A DNA stretch of 21,451 nt from Plantago elongata (GCA_036897095.1 JAYMSP010003029.1:1-21451), one strand, 5' to 3'. Shown: positions 9,179 to 20,664, counted from the stretch's first letter. The notes: generated from the sequence alone by a model not told the origin. Translations and numbers: made by a program.

Positions 9179-9900
9179 TTAATTTCTATACCTTGACGTT
9201 TTTCCTCCTCATCCGCTCGCTTTCTCTTTTTTTTCTTATTCTTTCGTTCTATTAGCATTATTTCAGGAGTTTCTTAGTATGTTTAATTTAAAAAACTTTT
9301 ACCTTATGTTTATTTTGAAGACTTTTACCTTTATTTTCAGGATCTATTTTGATGAATGGTGTAAATATTTATTTTCTTTTGCAATGTTTATTATTACTGT
9401 TGAAAAGTTGTTAATTAAATTTGATCCTGAAATTATTGTTTGTTGTTATTAATCAAGACATTGAAAGATGTTCAAGTCATGTAGCAGACATATGATGATA
9501 ATTCACGTGGGAAATGTAATAAATCGCTTTGATATTTGATGGAAATATGAGCATCCATCAACTTCTTGTGTCTTGTTATTTTATAAACCTGTGTTTTGTT
9601 CATTGACAGTTTAATCAGTTTATGGTTAACATGATTTTCAAAAACAAAAATAAGTTGATTTATATTTGCAATATGGTTTACTAAATATAGATTAGATTTG
9701 TAATATGAATCTTAATTATCTACTAAATGTGTTTCAATATGGATTTAAACAATATTAATATGCGGTTATATATATACACACTAAAATGTCTCCCTAGTTT
9801 ATTACATGTCCAAGTGCATTCAATCATCAATACACTCCTCTATAAGTCCCAAAATTGTGTAATGAATGAAGTATAAAAGCGCAACTTTAAGAATTTTAAA
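9179..9900. other. Intergenic, AT-rich, nothing recognised
   Basis: Sequence between the decayed Harbinger ORF2 and the 3' side of the HOS15-like gene. It is T-rich with no protein-like frame. It may include the 3' part of the Harbinger element, but no clear terminal inverted repeat was found. Confidence 0.45.
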
Positions 9901-10397
9901 ATGGGTGCACAGCGTATGTGCAGGATTTTTGGTGGTGCAGGCAAATGAGCCCTAAATTTACTGCAAGCCCTAATCCTCTGACATTTATAGAACAGTTCTG
10001 GGTAACAAACCAAAGATTCTCAGATTCTTTTTGCACTATCTCAGAAAGCCAAGGACTCAATCATATGAAAACCCAACGAAAGGAAAAGAAGCTGCTATCA
10101 TCGACCAAAAATTGTTTCAATTGGCAAAGCAGCCCCAAGAACTCCTACAAATTATCCATACAAATTATCGGCTAATGTTACAAAGGGGATAAAGAAACCC
10201 ATCAAAGGTATAAATATAAGAATTTACACAACTGGGCAGAATGCCAACGATGTTTGAGTTACCTAAGAGTATCATAAAGATTCAAGCAATAGAGGGCTCG
10301 GACCGGGTGCCTACTCTACATTTGCAACAACATCTAATTTCTGTATCTACAGCGACAGATTTTCTGTCACCCAGGCACAAGAAGAAATCTCTGATTC
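9900..10397 (-). other. Probable 3' UTR and downstream region of HOS15-like gene
   Basis: Immediately beyond the TAG of the minus-strand gene. Composition is less AT-rich than the flank to its left, as expected for transcribed sequence. Frames open on the plus strand here (9918-10175, 10241-10435) have no family resemblance. The polyadenylation site is not resolved; a TTTATT (AATAAA on the minus strand) lies near 9798-9804. Confidence 0.35.
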
Positions 10398-12777
10398 CTA
10401 CATCCGGAAGTCCAAGACACATATCACATTGTTAGCGAAACAGGCAGCAATCTTATTGCCCTCCTTGTTCCAGACAACTTCAAAGATCCCGCCTTTTCCG
10501 CAGAAAGTTCGCACAATCTTGTTTTCCTTCACAGACCATATGTGCACGCTTCTATCCAGTGACCCACTGGCCAGATACTCACCACTTGGACTAAAAGCAA
10601 CAGAATATACAGGCTCCCTGGATTTAAAATTTTACCCACAAAAAAGAATAAAAAAATCAATATGTAAGATTAGTCAATGAGCAAGCATGATTTTGTATGT
10701 CAAATGACTCGAATCACTAGGCTCAACAATAAATCTACACCAACTAAACAAGCTAACATGATATGATGCCTATACGCTTAGGTTTATCCAGTTTTTCCAA
10801 CATCAGAACATTTCCCTTCTTTACTTGCTTCAACCTTAACAAGTCAGACTAAAGAACAAAGGAATGCATGCAAAAGAGCCCTGTAGCACGAGCATTTCCT
10901 TTTGTAGTTCTGGTGACTATGAACATTAGAAAAGCCTGCTTTGATGCATGTGTTTTTCTTTGGGAGCAATTTTCTGATACTATTTGTAAACTAGAAAAGC
11001 CTGCTTTGATGCATGTAATTATACAGTCGTCATACCTGTGGCCATTTAAACTGCTCAAAAGACCTCCAGTATTTGAATCCCAGATCTTTATGGTTGAGTC
11101 AAAAGAGGCGCTGTGGAAAGGATGGAACTATAACAGTAAGCTTAAACTTGCAGAGACAGTGAAAATAATTGGTGAAACTGAGATCTCTTACTCCCGGGAA
11201 TTTAAAAAAAAGATCATCTCTAGTCAAATTCAAGAAAATATCATCTTGTGTGAAACTGAGATCTCTTACTCCCGGAAATTTAAAAACCGTAGAAGTGAGA
11301 TGAGTTCAAACTATCCACATAAGAAATGAGGTGTAGTACCGCATAAAACAGGAATGCAGGTTATGGAAGCAGGTTCTGTTTTGTAGCCTTCAGAATTATG
11401 CATTTTACTGAAACTTTCATCCCTTTTAGTTCATGCAAGTGTTTTTACTTTTTAAGCTTTCCTTGAATTGACCTCACTAGGCAGGATTCTTAAAAATGAA
11501 TATGTTTAAGTAATACATATTTTTATTCAGTGGAGAGCAGGGAATAACCTAGCCAACACCAGCTGCCGATTAGGATTGTTGGACCCAGGACCTGTTGGAC
11601 TCCACCGGACAGTATATATCTCCTGCATATTACTATACACATCACAATACTGTTTCATAGAGTGCATTCAGTTTCAAAGCAAAAAATAAATAAATTCTCA
11701 TACTTTGGTGTGTTCCTTCAAATCAAGCATGCATGTATCCTGTTTCAGGCTCCATATCTGCATCATGATCGAGTATTAGATCGCTTGATTTGACATTGAA
11801 TGTCCAAGTATTGACATACTAGATGATCTTCCAATGAAATTCTACAAGTGATTGTAAAATAAGACCAGGAAAGTTAAAGGGAAAAAAAAGAGCCAAAGTC
11901 ACAACTCCGAGTTTGTGTGTGTGTGTGGGGAGGGGGGTTGTAACAATATGGATTTAAATGGATTGCTATTTCAGAAATCTTTTTCCGTACGTGAAAACAA
12001 GAAGAAAAACTGAAGGTAGATAATATGTAATTTAACTCCCTGCGTCCTTATTTGAAAGGTACATAGTTGAATTTTCACCATTTTACAGAAATCTATGACT
12101 AATGGAGAAGAAATATTATGTCATTAATAAAGCTAGTCGGGGTGGATTGTGGGTTGTGCATGTAGATAACAGATCTAATAATGTTTTAGTTAGGTAAGCT
12201 AAGGTTGTTTTCAATAAAGATAACACATTGCAGTTTAATAAAAAGATGAACATCCATTATTACTGTCAATGTACTCAAATCATTTTACACAGTATGCATC
12301 ATAAAAATTGCACATCTAAATGAGTGGTACACTGTAACTGACCTTTGCCGTACAATCGTCAGAGCATGAAGCCAGTAGTAAACCTGTGGGGTCCCACTTG
12401 ATAGCATTAACTTCACCCTAACAAAACACATTGGAAAGTGAAGCAGACATGTAAGCAAAGGGATTTAATACAAGAAGCCAATTCAGACGCCAATAGCCCA
12501 GGAAGAATCTCACTTCTGGTTTATAATTACCCATGCCAATATATCCTTTGATTTGAATGCCTAATGCCTACATTAGCGTTAATCAAATCCCGAAAAATGT
12601 ACACAAGTCATGATTTAGGCAATTTGGCTATATAATTTACATTTAAGAATGCACAACAAATTAGGGCAACAAAGTATGAGCTAGACCAGTTTTACGTACA
12701 CCAATTTACTTACAACCCTATTCATTCATTTATTTATTTATTTTATTATCATTACCATTATCATTATCATTATCATT

Positions 12778-12857
<80 letters not shown>

Positions 12858-15800
12858 GGAGGACAATAGAATAAGTTAAACTGTAAAATATATGCATTCA
12901 CAGTAATCAATACTAATTCATAATTATGGTGCTACGTGGGGAGATGGGGTATACAGGTGAGCAAGAAAGGATGCAACCATAATGCAGCTATTGATACAAA
13001 CCTGATGTCCTTGAAAGCGTTTAACTGGATGCTCCTCACCAACTTTACAAACATATATCATGCTATCAGCAGAGCATGTTGCAAATGAGACATTGTTTCT
13101 CCAATCAACATCAAGGGCAGGAGCTGTGGTCAATAAAAGCATGTGAAGCCATTAAGTTAACAAAAAAGGGCCTTCAAATGTTACTCCTGAAGCTCTAGGA
13201 GATAGCATCTAGTTAAGAACTCAAGAAAATGAAAGGAAAAGGCAGGAACCTCTGTGAAGTTCGAACTGCTGCTTCCATTCCCCTGTCTTCGCATCCCATA
13301 CAATTGCAGTTTTATCCACACTTCCACTAAGAAGATAATCGCCTTTCTTGTTCCACTTCAAGGAGAAAATTGGTCCTTTATGTTTATATAAGGTACTAAT
13401 TAAATCACCTATATTTAGAAAGAAAGTTCGTAAGTAATATGATATAGCACCACTACAATCCAGTTTCCTGCAGTAATATGAAGAATCATATACAAGCTTT
13501 TACTAAATAAATACTATCCGCATTTTCTTTTTCTTCAAATAAATGAATAATACATCACCGTTGACACATGGGAGAGAGACCTCAGGGCTGCTATAGCAGA
13601 CCACTATCCTCAAATGTCAAGCCTATCCAATTATTGAAGATATTTCAGTCTTTTGATTCTGAATCTAATTCAGTTGATATATATTTAGGAGCTCATGTGC
13701 AAGAACTTCGTTATATTTATTTTCGAAGTTTTAGCCTCAATCGAAGTCATGCACTCGACTGAACATGCATAATTTTCATAGATACTATATATTGTTTGTT
13801 AAAATTACAACAATCCTTGAAGGAATCCTGTTCATTCCTATGCAAATCAATTATACATATACAAAAAGGGCCCAGAGTATAAACTTCACATCATTCAATC
13901 CTCTTTTAACTGTCAATGTAGGCATGTTGCAGTAAATCATCAGTGCAGAAACACATTATCTCGTCATATTCATAAATCTAAGGCATTTACAAGTACAATC
14001 ACAAATTCACAACCACATGCCGGTCAAATCTCATGCCCCAACCAATACCAATTTCAAGGATATAGGGAATCAGTTTAATTAGATTGGTTCATGTGGGAAA
14101 CACTCTTACCATCTCTACTCCATATCCTAGCTTGGCCATCATATGAACCTGTAGCAAGCAGTGATCCCTCCACCTAGTATAAGGATGGTGCTTGATAAGT
14201 GCAAGATTAACAATGTCATATCATGTACGCATAACATATATATCATCTATCTTGAAAGGATATCATACAGGGAGCTATTAAACTAGGGAAAACTCACATT
14301 CCAGTCAAGTGTTGTCACGTCCTTCGATTTCTCATTTGGTTTACCCTTGTAATGCCGCAATACAACACTGGGATGCTCATTTTGCAAACTGGAGCTACCT
14401 GGCCCGTCAACAGTCCAAATTCTTGCAGTTGCATCTCCAGACCTGGATGGCATAACAATATATAGAATATGAACTGATTGGAAATAGCTTGTCCATGATG
14501 CACTCCAATGAAATAGCTTCTCCGCGAAGAATGCAAATTATAAACTCAAATCATTCCAAGTTTTGGTATCAAGGATACCTACATAAACAATTTAACTTAA
14601 ACAACATACAGCTTCTTGAAAGGTATGCACGAATTATGTGACCGTTGGCACGGACTTTGCCACCATATTTGAGTTTCTGGCAGCAAGAACGATGCAAAAA
14701 CTAGCTTGTAATGCAAGACAAACCTTGTCCGACACCTATGATCTGTGCCTAATTCCCTTAACTAAAAGATCATGGTAGGAATAGTTTGTAGATGATGGGC
14801 CAATAATATTTACAAGTACATGAAACACTATTGAAAGTTCAAGGAATCCACAACAGTTACGGGAATTAACATCAACATGTAATTTTTCACTATTTGGCAA
14901 GGTTATACTACCTCCGTCCGACCGTCCCAATCTCAACTTCCCACATTCCATTTTGGTCCATCTAATCTTAACTTCCCATAACTTAAATATAAAATCTCTC
15001 TCCTATATTCAGTCTCTATCATATTTTATCCACGCTCTCTCCTACTTTATTAACTACTATTTCTTACTTTATAGGAGTACTTAAATCATTATAATTATTT
15101 ATAATTTTACTCTTAAACCCGTGCCCAGCCACATGGGAAGTTGAGCCTGGGATGGAGGCAGTAATAGGTGACAACAAGATGGTGTTTTCTGGTCAAGCAA
15201 CATATGAGCATGTCTCAACCTCTCATTCTGCAATCGTTTCCATTGAAACTGCCATTGGACTGGGTTTATGGAGATTTCAGCTATAAGAAGCCATGTTCTA
15301 ATCCACCAAGAGAAAATATGAGAAGGATCAATATTAACAAGCAAACCTATTTCTATGGGCGGGCAATTAATTGGAGGAAAAGGTCTCATATCCTAAATTT
15401 ACATATATTACACAAAGAAAAAGTAGCGTATGGATTAAGGTCATATGCCACCTTCTAGTCTGCATATAAGGTGTCCAGTGTCAAGCCATATACCACCTTT
15501 CGGGCAAAATAAGTGCTAATCTCTATATTGCTGCAATACAGACGATAAACCTACTGCAATACTATTCTTTGAAGGAGCTGTAAATATGATACTTACCCAG
15601 AAGCAAGAAGTGAACCAGTTGGGTCCCACGCACAAGCAAAAACCTGTCAAAAGAATGCAAGTCTATTAGCAAACCACTGTTCAAATTGCTCTGACCATAA
15701 TTATAAATAACAATGAAGAATGATCTCGACAGATCAAGGACAATTGCTACTTATAAGGATTCTGAATCATTAACAAACCTCAGATGTGTGGCCTTGTAAA

Positions 15801-18800
15801 ACTTTTACATCACTATCCGGGATTTCACATGGCATGGTAGGTAAACTCGGGCAAATGTCCATGGGTTCAGTCCCTGTCATAATGGGAATGAATACACAAG
15901 TTTAGAATCTGAGAGGATCACAAGCAATAGCAAGAGTGTCTTGTTAGGTGAAAAAGTTCCTTTACTCTTGATGAATGTTACCATAATTTAATATAACTAA
16001 TACAAAATTGGTTTATATTGACAATATATTTTTTTATCTCTGGATTAATTTTTTTTATTAATTAACATGAAATAGCATTACAATTACAAAATTGGTTTAG
16101 AACCAACCTTCATCAGTTTGCTGTTCCACAAGTCTGCCATTTGTCAGCTCAGCTGCGAGATTTGCATCGCTGACATTCTCAAAAGGCTTTTCGTTCTCTT
16201 TGCCTTTTGCTTTCTCAACTATTTCTCGTTCTCGATCTCGTTCTTTTTCTTTCTCTATTTTGTCCCTATCCCGTTCTCTGTCCCTGTCCTTTTCCTTTTC
16301 TTTCTCTTTCTGGTGTTTTTCGTTCTCCTTTTCTCGCACAAGTTCCTTTTTCTCCAATGCTAGCCCAGCATCATGTTTCCGGCCATTTTCATTGTTTCGT
16401 TTTTCCTTCCCCTTCGATTTTTCCTTGTGAAGATTTTCTTTTTTCTCTTTAATGATCTTCTGAAGTTCCGGAACATCTTTTGTGATAAGATCCAGAGGAT
16501 GCAAGAACTGGAAATCTTCATCTGAGTCTAAATCATCCTGAACGTATTGATGAGCATTAATAATCAATACATCAAAAATCATAAACATGCAAACATAGAA
16601 CTCAAAACAGAACCTTAATGTTGGAATACTTACGGTACCCAAGTTTGCTTCTAATTCAAGATATTGAATTCCCTTCTGAATGAAAGTAATAAGAGCACCA
16701 GGGGGGACAAGATTACCATCAATGGCATTCTTGTCGATACCAGCCTCATATCCTAAAGTAAAAGCAGCATGTGCGAATCCTGGAAAAACATTTAAGTGAA
16801 CTTACAGTAACCCGTATGTTGTCTTAGTCAGGCCACAATATAGAACCAAGGCCTTTTACAGAATGGTTGGTTTAGCCAATGCGTTAAGAATCAATTATTA
16901 ATCTCATACAATATCTAAAAGTTGTTGAAGGAAAGAACTAAAATTAATGAATATATTTTTACGTTTCTATTCATTTTCTGCATTAAATTACATAGTTATT
17001 CATATTCATACATATTGTTGCTGCACTGATGGATGTACCCACAGAAAAAACAAACAAAAAGAAGATAATCAGAGAGAAACCCAGTGTACAAGCTTAAACC
17101 AGCCAAATATAATCTGCAGTTCATCCTTCCAGTTATAGCCATGGGATAGAGTAACTGGCCCTTTAGATGTTTCCCAATTTTCATACTTGCCCAAGTTAGA
17201 TTGCAGGGGCCATCCAATTTAACAAATCCTTAAACTGTGTCAAGGTAGTAATGTGGAGAATATTTTTGGTATATAAGTTACATTATCTCTGCCAGCACGG
17301 AATTGAGGAAAAGTTGATGAAGAGCGTATTGATTAAAGATAAATACAGATTTGCAAGTGGGTGTTCAGAATTAATAAATAAATGATAATGTGGATAATGG
17401 TTTGAATTTTTATTAAACAAGGCAACCAAAAAAGGATTTGTAAGATGGAACAGAACTGAGGGAGTACTGTATAGAGGAGCTCCATTTTCAATGTTTACTT
17501 GACGAACTTTACATCCTACGAAGCACAGACATGGATATGTAATACGACATGAAACAAAGATGTCACTGGAAAATCTCAAATATTGACATACATTAGCCTT
17601 GTGTGTGTGTTAAGCACATATTATGTATCAAAATTATATTAGATTATAGATATTCTTACAAGAAAACCGAAGAATCTCTTTACGCTTTGTTCCTGAAATA
17701 TTCGACCAAAAAGGAAAATGCAATGATCTAGAGAAATAGTCCAATCATCATGTTGTGTTGCACAAAATGATAATGCAAAAAACAAGAATATAAAATAAGA
17801 AATAAAAATAAAAGCTAACACCTTACTCTTCAACCCGTAAACCAAAATTTAGATGTTTCAATGTTTCTGATGGAAACGTTTTCGTAAATTTTATGGAATA
17901 TTCAAATGTCTTAAAACATGCTGCTGGAACATGTGAAAGTGATATGGTTGTTCTAATCTTCTCCTTGAAGAAAAACTCCAGGCAATTTGTTTCTACCAAT
18001 TATTTAAGCTATCAGTCCTAACTAATGAACTCGGGACATGACAAACTGAAGTAGTCATCTTTGATTGAATAAAGACTATTTTGTCTATAAAAGCTACTTA
18101 GCACCGCACAACAAGGGGAGCTGCAGGGAATCCTTAACTAGGAAATCGTACCAATCACACATTCTGATTATAAAGTGTCAAACCCATGAGCCAAATATCC
18201 TTCATAGCACTCAGATGAAATACCTATTCCTAAAAATTCATCAAGTGGTATATAACAGCTATTATAGTTTAAAAAAAAAGAGTCCTGAAACATGTATTTC
18301 CAGAATTAGGGAGTAAAATCAACAACCTATCTATTTCATACTCCTATTCAAACACAAAAGCACTGCATATCACAGAAAATAGGTACTCCCACTGAATAAG
18401 AATCAGAGTTTGTTCACCGCTACATTCTTTTTCTCGAAGCTAAATATTAAGTACACAACACTATCACCATCAACTCTCATCTCATATTTCCTCAGACACC
18501 AATTTCTCTTACACAAGATCTAAAACAATTGAAGCATTCAACACACAACATTACACCTACATTCAATCACCCAAACAATTGGCCGTAAATAAACATTCTC
18601 AGTAGCTCCCACCAACAACTCACCACAGTACTAACCAGTCTATTTCCCACCTCCTCTATTCTATGAACACTAAACCTAATTCCAACCACATCGAAATCAA
18701 AACAAACGACAAATCAAATCTCAAGCAGAAACTGGCACGCGCTCCAATTACTAAATCAAAACCTGAGCTAATTCCCCTTATTACCAAATCCAAGCTAAAA

Positions 18801-18968
18801 CATATAAAATCCTAACCGTGAACTTTCGATAGAACAGGAATAGCACAAACGAGCACGAAAAGAAACGTAACTTGGCGTGAAGGAGAAAGAGGGAGTGAAA
18901 AGAGTACCAGATTCGGTGAGGTAACGGAAGATGAGGTAGTTCAATTCGGTAGAAGTTATCGAAATCAT
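10398..18968 (-). CDS. HOS15: HOS15-like LisH/WD40 transcriptional co-repressor, 14 exons
   Basis: Nuclear co-repressor of the TBL1/TBLR1 family; in Arabidopsis HOS15 works with histone deacetylases in chromatin repression and cold response. Coding exons in gene order: 18968-18908, 16779-16634, 16537-16108, 15873-15779, 15643-15597, 14442-14298, 14173-14110, 13408-13250, 13123-13002, 12417-12343, 11757-11704, 11622-11549, 11110-11036, 10617-10398. All junctions are GT-AG and in phase, giving 588 aa (Arabidopsis HOS15 is about 610). Residues 5-37 form a LisH dimerisation motif ([16 protein letters not shown]). [15 protein letters not shown] follows (73-87), then a highly charged K/E/R/D linker (about 96-188), then eight WD repeats from [12 protein letters not shown] (about 235) to the C-terminus CVLDFRM; blade ends include ATARIW, GQARIW, AIVWD, TAKIW, TIKIWD and VHIW. 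The start is the only in-frame ATG before LisH. Intron 1 is 2.1 kb. No lesions are seen. Exon borders are inferred, but protein continuity is strong. Confidence 0.93.
10927..11016. repeat. 25-bp direct repeat in HOS15-like intron 13
   Basis: TAGAAAAGCCTGCTTTGATG followed by CATGT occurs at 10927-10951 and 10992-11016, identical in both, 65 bases apart. It lies within the last intron of the minus-strand gene. Confidence 0.9.
11172..11286. repeat. 37-bp direct repeat in HOS15-like intron 12
   Basis: GTGAAACTGAGATCTCTTAC plus CTCCCGG and a following AATTTAAAAA occur at 11172-11208 and again at 11250-11286 with one mismatch, 78 bases apart. Both lie within the intron between the exons ending at 11549 and starting at 11110 (minus strand). 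Confidence 0.9.
11914..11940. repeat. GT run followed by G-rich tract
   Basis: A (GT)n run leads into GGGGAGGGGGG on the plus strand, inside intron 10 of the minus-strand gene, so the pre-mRNA carries a C-rich/AC tract. It is a simple sequence, probably length-variable. Confidence 0.7.
12032..12075. mobile_element. One-ended Stowaway-like terminus in HOS15-like intron 10
   Basis: AACTCCCTGCGTCCTTATTTGAAAGGTACAT resembles the conserved left end of Stowaway MITEs. No partner terminus is seen within the intron, so this is a remnant at best. Confidence 0.3.
12734..12855. repeat. ATT/ATC microsatellite in HOS15-like intron 9
   Basis: A compound tract begins with ATTT units and mixed ATC/ATT triplets and ends in 22 uninterrupted ATT units (12790-12855). 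It lies in the intron between the exon ending at 13002 and the one starting at 12417 (minus strand). The pre-mRNA would carry an AAU/GAU repeat. Confidence 0.95.
14908..15161. mobile_element. Stowaway MITE (254 bp) in HOS15-like intron 5
   Basis: The left end CTACCTCCGTCC, with TCCCAATCTCAACTTCCCA slightly inside, pairs with the right end, whose reverse complement begins CTGCCTCCATCCCAGGCTCAACTTCCCA. TA flanks both ends (14906-14907 and 15162-15163). The length, termini and TA target site are those of Stowaway MITEs. It sits in the 1.15-kb intron between the exons ending at 15597 and starting at 14442. Confidence 0.85.
16780..18907 (-). other. Large first intron of HOS15-like gene
   Basis: This 2.1-kb intron separates the 61-base first coding exon from the rest of LisH. 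On the gene strand it is U-rich, as expected for a plant intron. A GGGAGTA at 17460-17466 (reverse complement TACTCCC) resembles one Stowaway terminus, without a visible partner. No nested gene or RNA gene was recognised; short open frames here have no family resemblance. A long first intron is common in plant genes with intron-mediated enhancement, but nothing here shows that directly. Confidence 0.7.
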
Positions 18969-18997
18969 CTTCTTCTTCTCCGAATCGGTTTCTGCAT
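18965..18997 (-). CDS. Upstream ORF overlapping HOS15-like start codon
   Basis: The only upstream ATG in the proposed leader begins a 10-codon frame reading [10 protein letters not shown]. Its TGA (18967-18965) overlaps the main ATG (18968-18966) as ATGA. The peptide ends in five arginine codons. If the leader includes 18997, scanning ribosomes would meet this frame first. Whether it is translated cannot be told from sequence. Confidence 0.5.
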   Translation of the reverse strand: MQKPIRRRRR

Positions 18998-19140
18998 GAA
19001 CGAACGAAGCTTTGTTTGCTGCTCTACTTCTCTTCTTCTTCAATGGTTGTAGGAATTTGGTGAAGGTTTTCCGTTTAATGGTGTTAGTGCTTGGGTTTTT
19101 GTTTGGTACTTAATTTATTGTCAGGCTAATAGTATTTTTG

Positions 19141-19148
19141 ATTTTATA
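19141..19148 (-). promoter_or_regulatory. Possible TATA box of HOS15-like gene
   Basis: TATAAAAT on the minus strand, about 175 bases before the start codon, would put transcription start near 19110 and give a ~140-base leader that includes the uORF. It rests only on the consensus match and position. Confidence 0.35.
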
Positions 19149-19149
19149 A

Positions 19150-19539
19150 CACGTTTAGCTTATGTGTTGTTATTAGTATAAGAGTTGACTTATTGTACTT
19201 TAGTACATTATCCTTTTCTTTTTCTACTTTCACTGCCTATTGTTTTCTTAACCCGACTTCTTTTCCTTTTTCTTTGTTTCTCTTCTTCTTTTTAATATCT
19301 AAAATTAAATTATTTATTAATGACCTTTTATTACTTGGAAATATTATAAGTGGTTTCATTATAATTTGTAATTAGTCCCCCCGAGATGTTGGGAAGTATA
19401 TAATTGGAGTACCAAAAATAAAAAATCATTCCCTACTAATATATTGGAAGTTTATTTATTTATTTTATTTTCACGTTCCATTTATAAATATGAAAAATAA
19501 TGAATTTTTATTATTGTAGTCATTACAAATTATTCTATT
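19150..19539. other. Upstream flank of HOS15-like gene, nothing recognised
   Basis: T-rich and low-complexity (runs of CTTTTCTTTTTC near 19210-19290). No gene seen. It may contain distal promoter elements of the minus-strand gene. Confidence 0.4.
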
Positions 19540-19817
19540 ACTCCTTCCGTCACGTATTAAATAGTATGACATTTTGATTTTTTTACAGTCGAGATTTTAT
19601 GAAGTTTGACTAATGTGATCTTGTTTAATTAAATTATATAATAATTAAATTGGGAAGTAAATCTCATTATATAATTTAATGAACATGTTATCAGGGGTCG
19701 ACAACTAAACGCAACTCAATTGGTAAGACGTTTCAACTCCAACTAATAGGTCGGGGTTCGAATCACTCTTTAACCATTTCAAAAATAAAAAATGTTACCA
19801 GGGTCAGGAGGAAGTAT
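19540..19817. mobile_element. Stowaway-like element carrying a SINE insertion
   Basis: TACTCCTTCCGTCACG at 19540-19555 resembles a Stowaway left end. The right end at about 19803-19817 reads, as reverse complement, TACTTCCTCCTGACCC. The two ends pair only approximately. The right part is interrupted by a tRNA-like insert (19700-19791). Removing the insert would give an element of about 170 bp. The pairing is weak, so the family call is tentative. Confidence 0.4.
19700..19791 (+). mobile_element. Small tRNA-derived SINE with target duplication
   Basis: An A-box-like CTCAATTGGTAAGACG (about 19715-19730) and a strong B box GGTCGGGGTTCGAATC (19749-19764) are spaced as in a tRNA-type polymerase III promoter, followed by an A-rich end (AAAAATAAAA). 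The insert is flanked by near-identical ATGTTATCAGGGGTC (19685-19699) and ATGTTACCAGGGTC (19792-19805), which look like a ~15-bp target duplication. The T-arm stem is mispaired, so it is not a working tRNA gene. At ~92 bp it is short for a plant SINE and could be truncated. Confidence 0.6.
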
Positions 19818-20411
19818 GAATAAAGAATTACTAAAGGAGACTATATTTTTATATTCTTGTTGCTTAAATATGGAAAATGGTTATTTTTCCAATAATATAT
19901 CATATATATATATATGTATTAAATATAAAGAGAAAACAATCACATTTCATTAACAAGGTAGTGCAAGATGGAAAATTGAGATTTAAAATACACTATATTT
20001 TTTTAAGGGTTAAAATTTATATGTGGTCAAACTTTAATTTTGATACATATATTTTTAAATTTTTAAATGGATTTATACACATATGTCCTAGCGGAGTTTT
20101 ACTTTAACCAATACGTCATAACACTCACTTATCTGTGCCTACTCAATTACTCAAAATAATAGATTAACGCTTCTTTATTTAGTTCTTCTCCTTTCTTCCT
20201 TCCTTGTTCTTCGTGTGTCTCTAGAAATTATCTTAAACAGAAACTATCTTATTTTCAAAGTTTTTACGTTATTCATGTAACACTATTGTTTGGCTGATGG
20301 ATAAACATTCTTGTTTCGAAGAGAAACAAAGCAACTATTTTTTGTCATGCAAAATTGCAACTTGCAAACCATGGTAGATTATAGAAAACAATCAAGTTCA
20401 CAAGAGAATAA
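19818..20411. other. Intergenic, AT-rich, no gene seen
   Basis: Contains an AT microsatellite (about 19897-19915), a segment at 20024-20057 that recurs in inverted orientation near 21303-21335, and a CT-rich patch (20170-20225, TTCTTCTCCTTTCTTCCTTC) resembling a plant leader but not followed by a convincing coding frame. Confidence 0.45.
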
Positions 20412-20664
20412 GGGGCTGATTGGCATGCGACTTAAATGCACCGATATAAATACCTGAATAATGATCGAAATTGTAGTGGAATTGTTAAAATTGTGTTTGG
20501 TATATAATTGTAATTGGATAGGGTATTATAGGTTTGTTATATAGGTAGAGAAAAATGTTGCTACTGTAGAGCCATTTTGATCTTCGGTATTTAAATGCCA
20601 TAATAAATATAAAATCCTCAAGTAGCATTCAAATGGACATTTAGATGCTACTACAATCAGCCCT
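20412..20664. mobile_element. Tourist-like (PIF/Harbinger-type) MITE, 253 bp
   Basis: GGGGCTGATTG at the left end faces CAATCAGCCCT at the right end (reverse complement AGGGCTGATTG). Further similarity inside includes ACTTAAATGCACC versus CATCTAAATGTCC. The flanks are TAA on the left and CAA on the right, consistent with a mutated 3-bp TAA target duplication. Non-coding. A hAT-type MITE is possible, but no 8-bp duplication is seen. Confidence 0.65.

Noticed and set aside
10868..11329. 153-codon plus-strand frame
   Set aside because: It runs antisense across exon 13 and two introns of the HOS15-like gene and contains both intronic duplications; no family resemblance.
12924..13142. A separate 72-aa protein on the minus strand
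   Set aside because: It is exon 9 of the HOS15-like gene read on into the following intron.
16118..16452. Overlapping plus-strand frames rich in F, S and R
   Set aside because: They are antisense to the K/E/R/D-rich linker exon of the HOS15-like gene, whose biased codons leave the other strand open.
19712..19764. A tRNA gene
   Set aside because: A and B boxes are present, but the T stem is mispaired and no acceptor stem is evident; flanking duplications and an A-rich end fit a SINE better.
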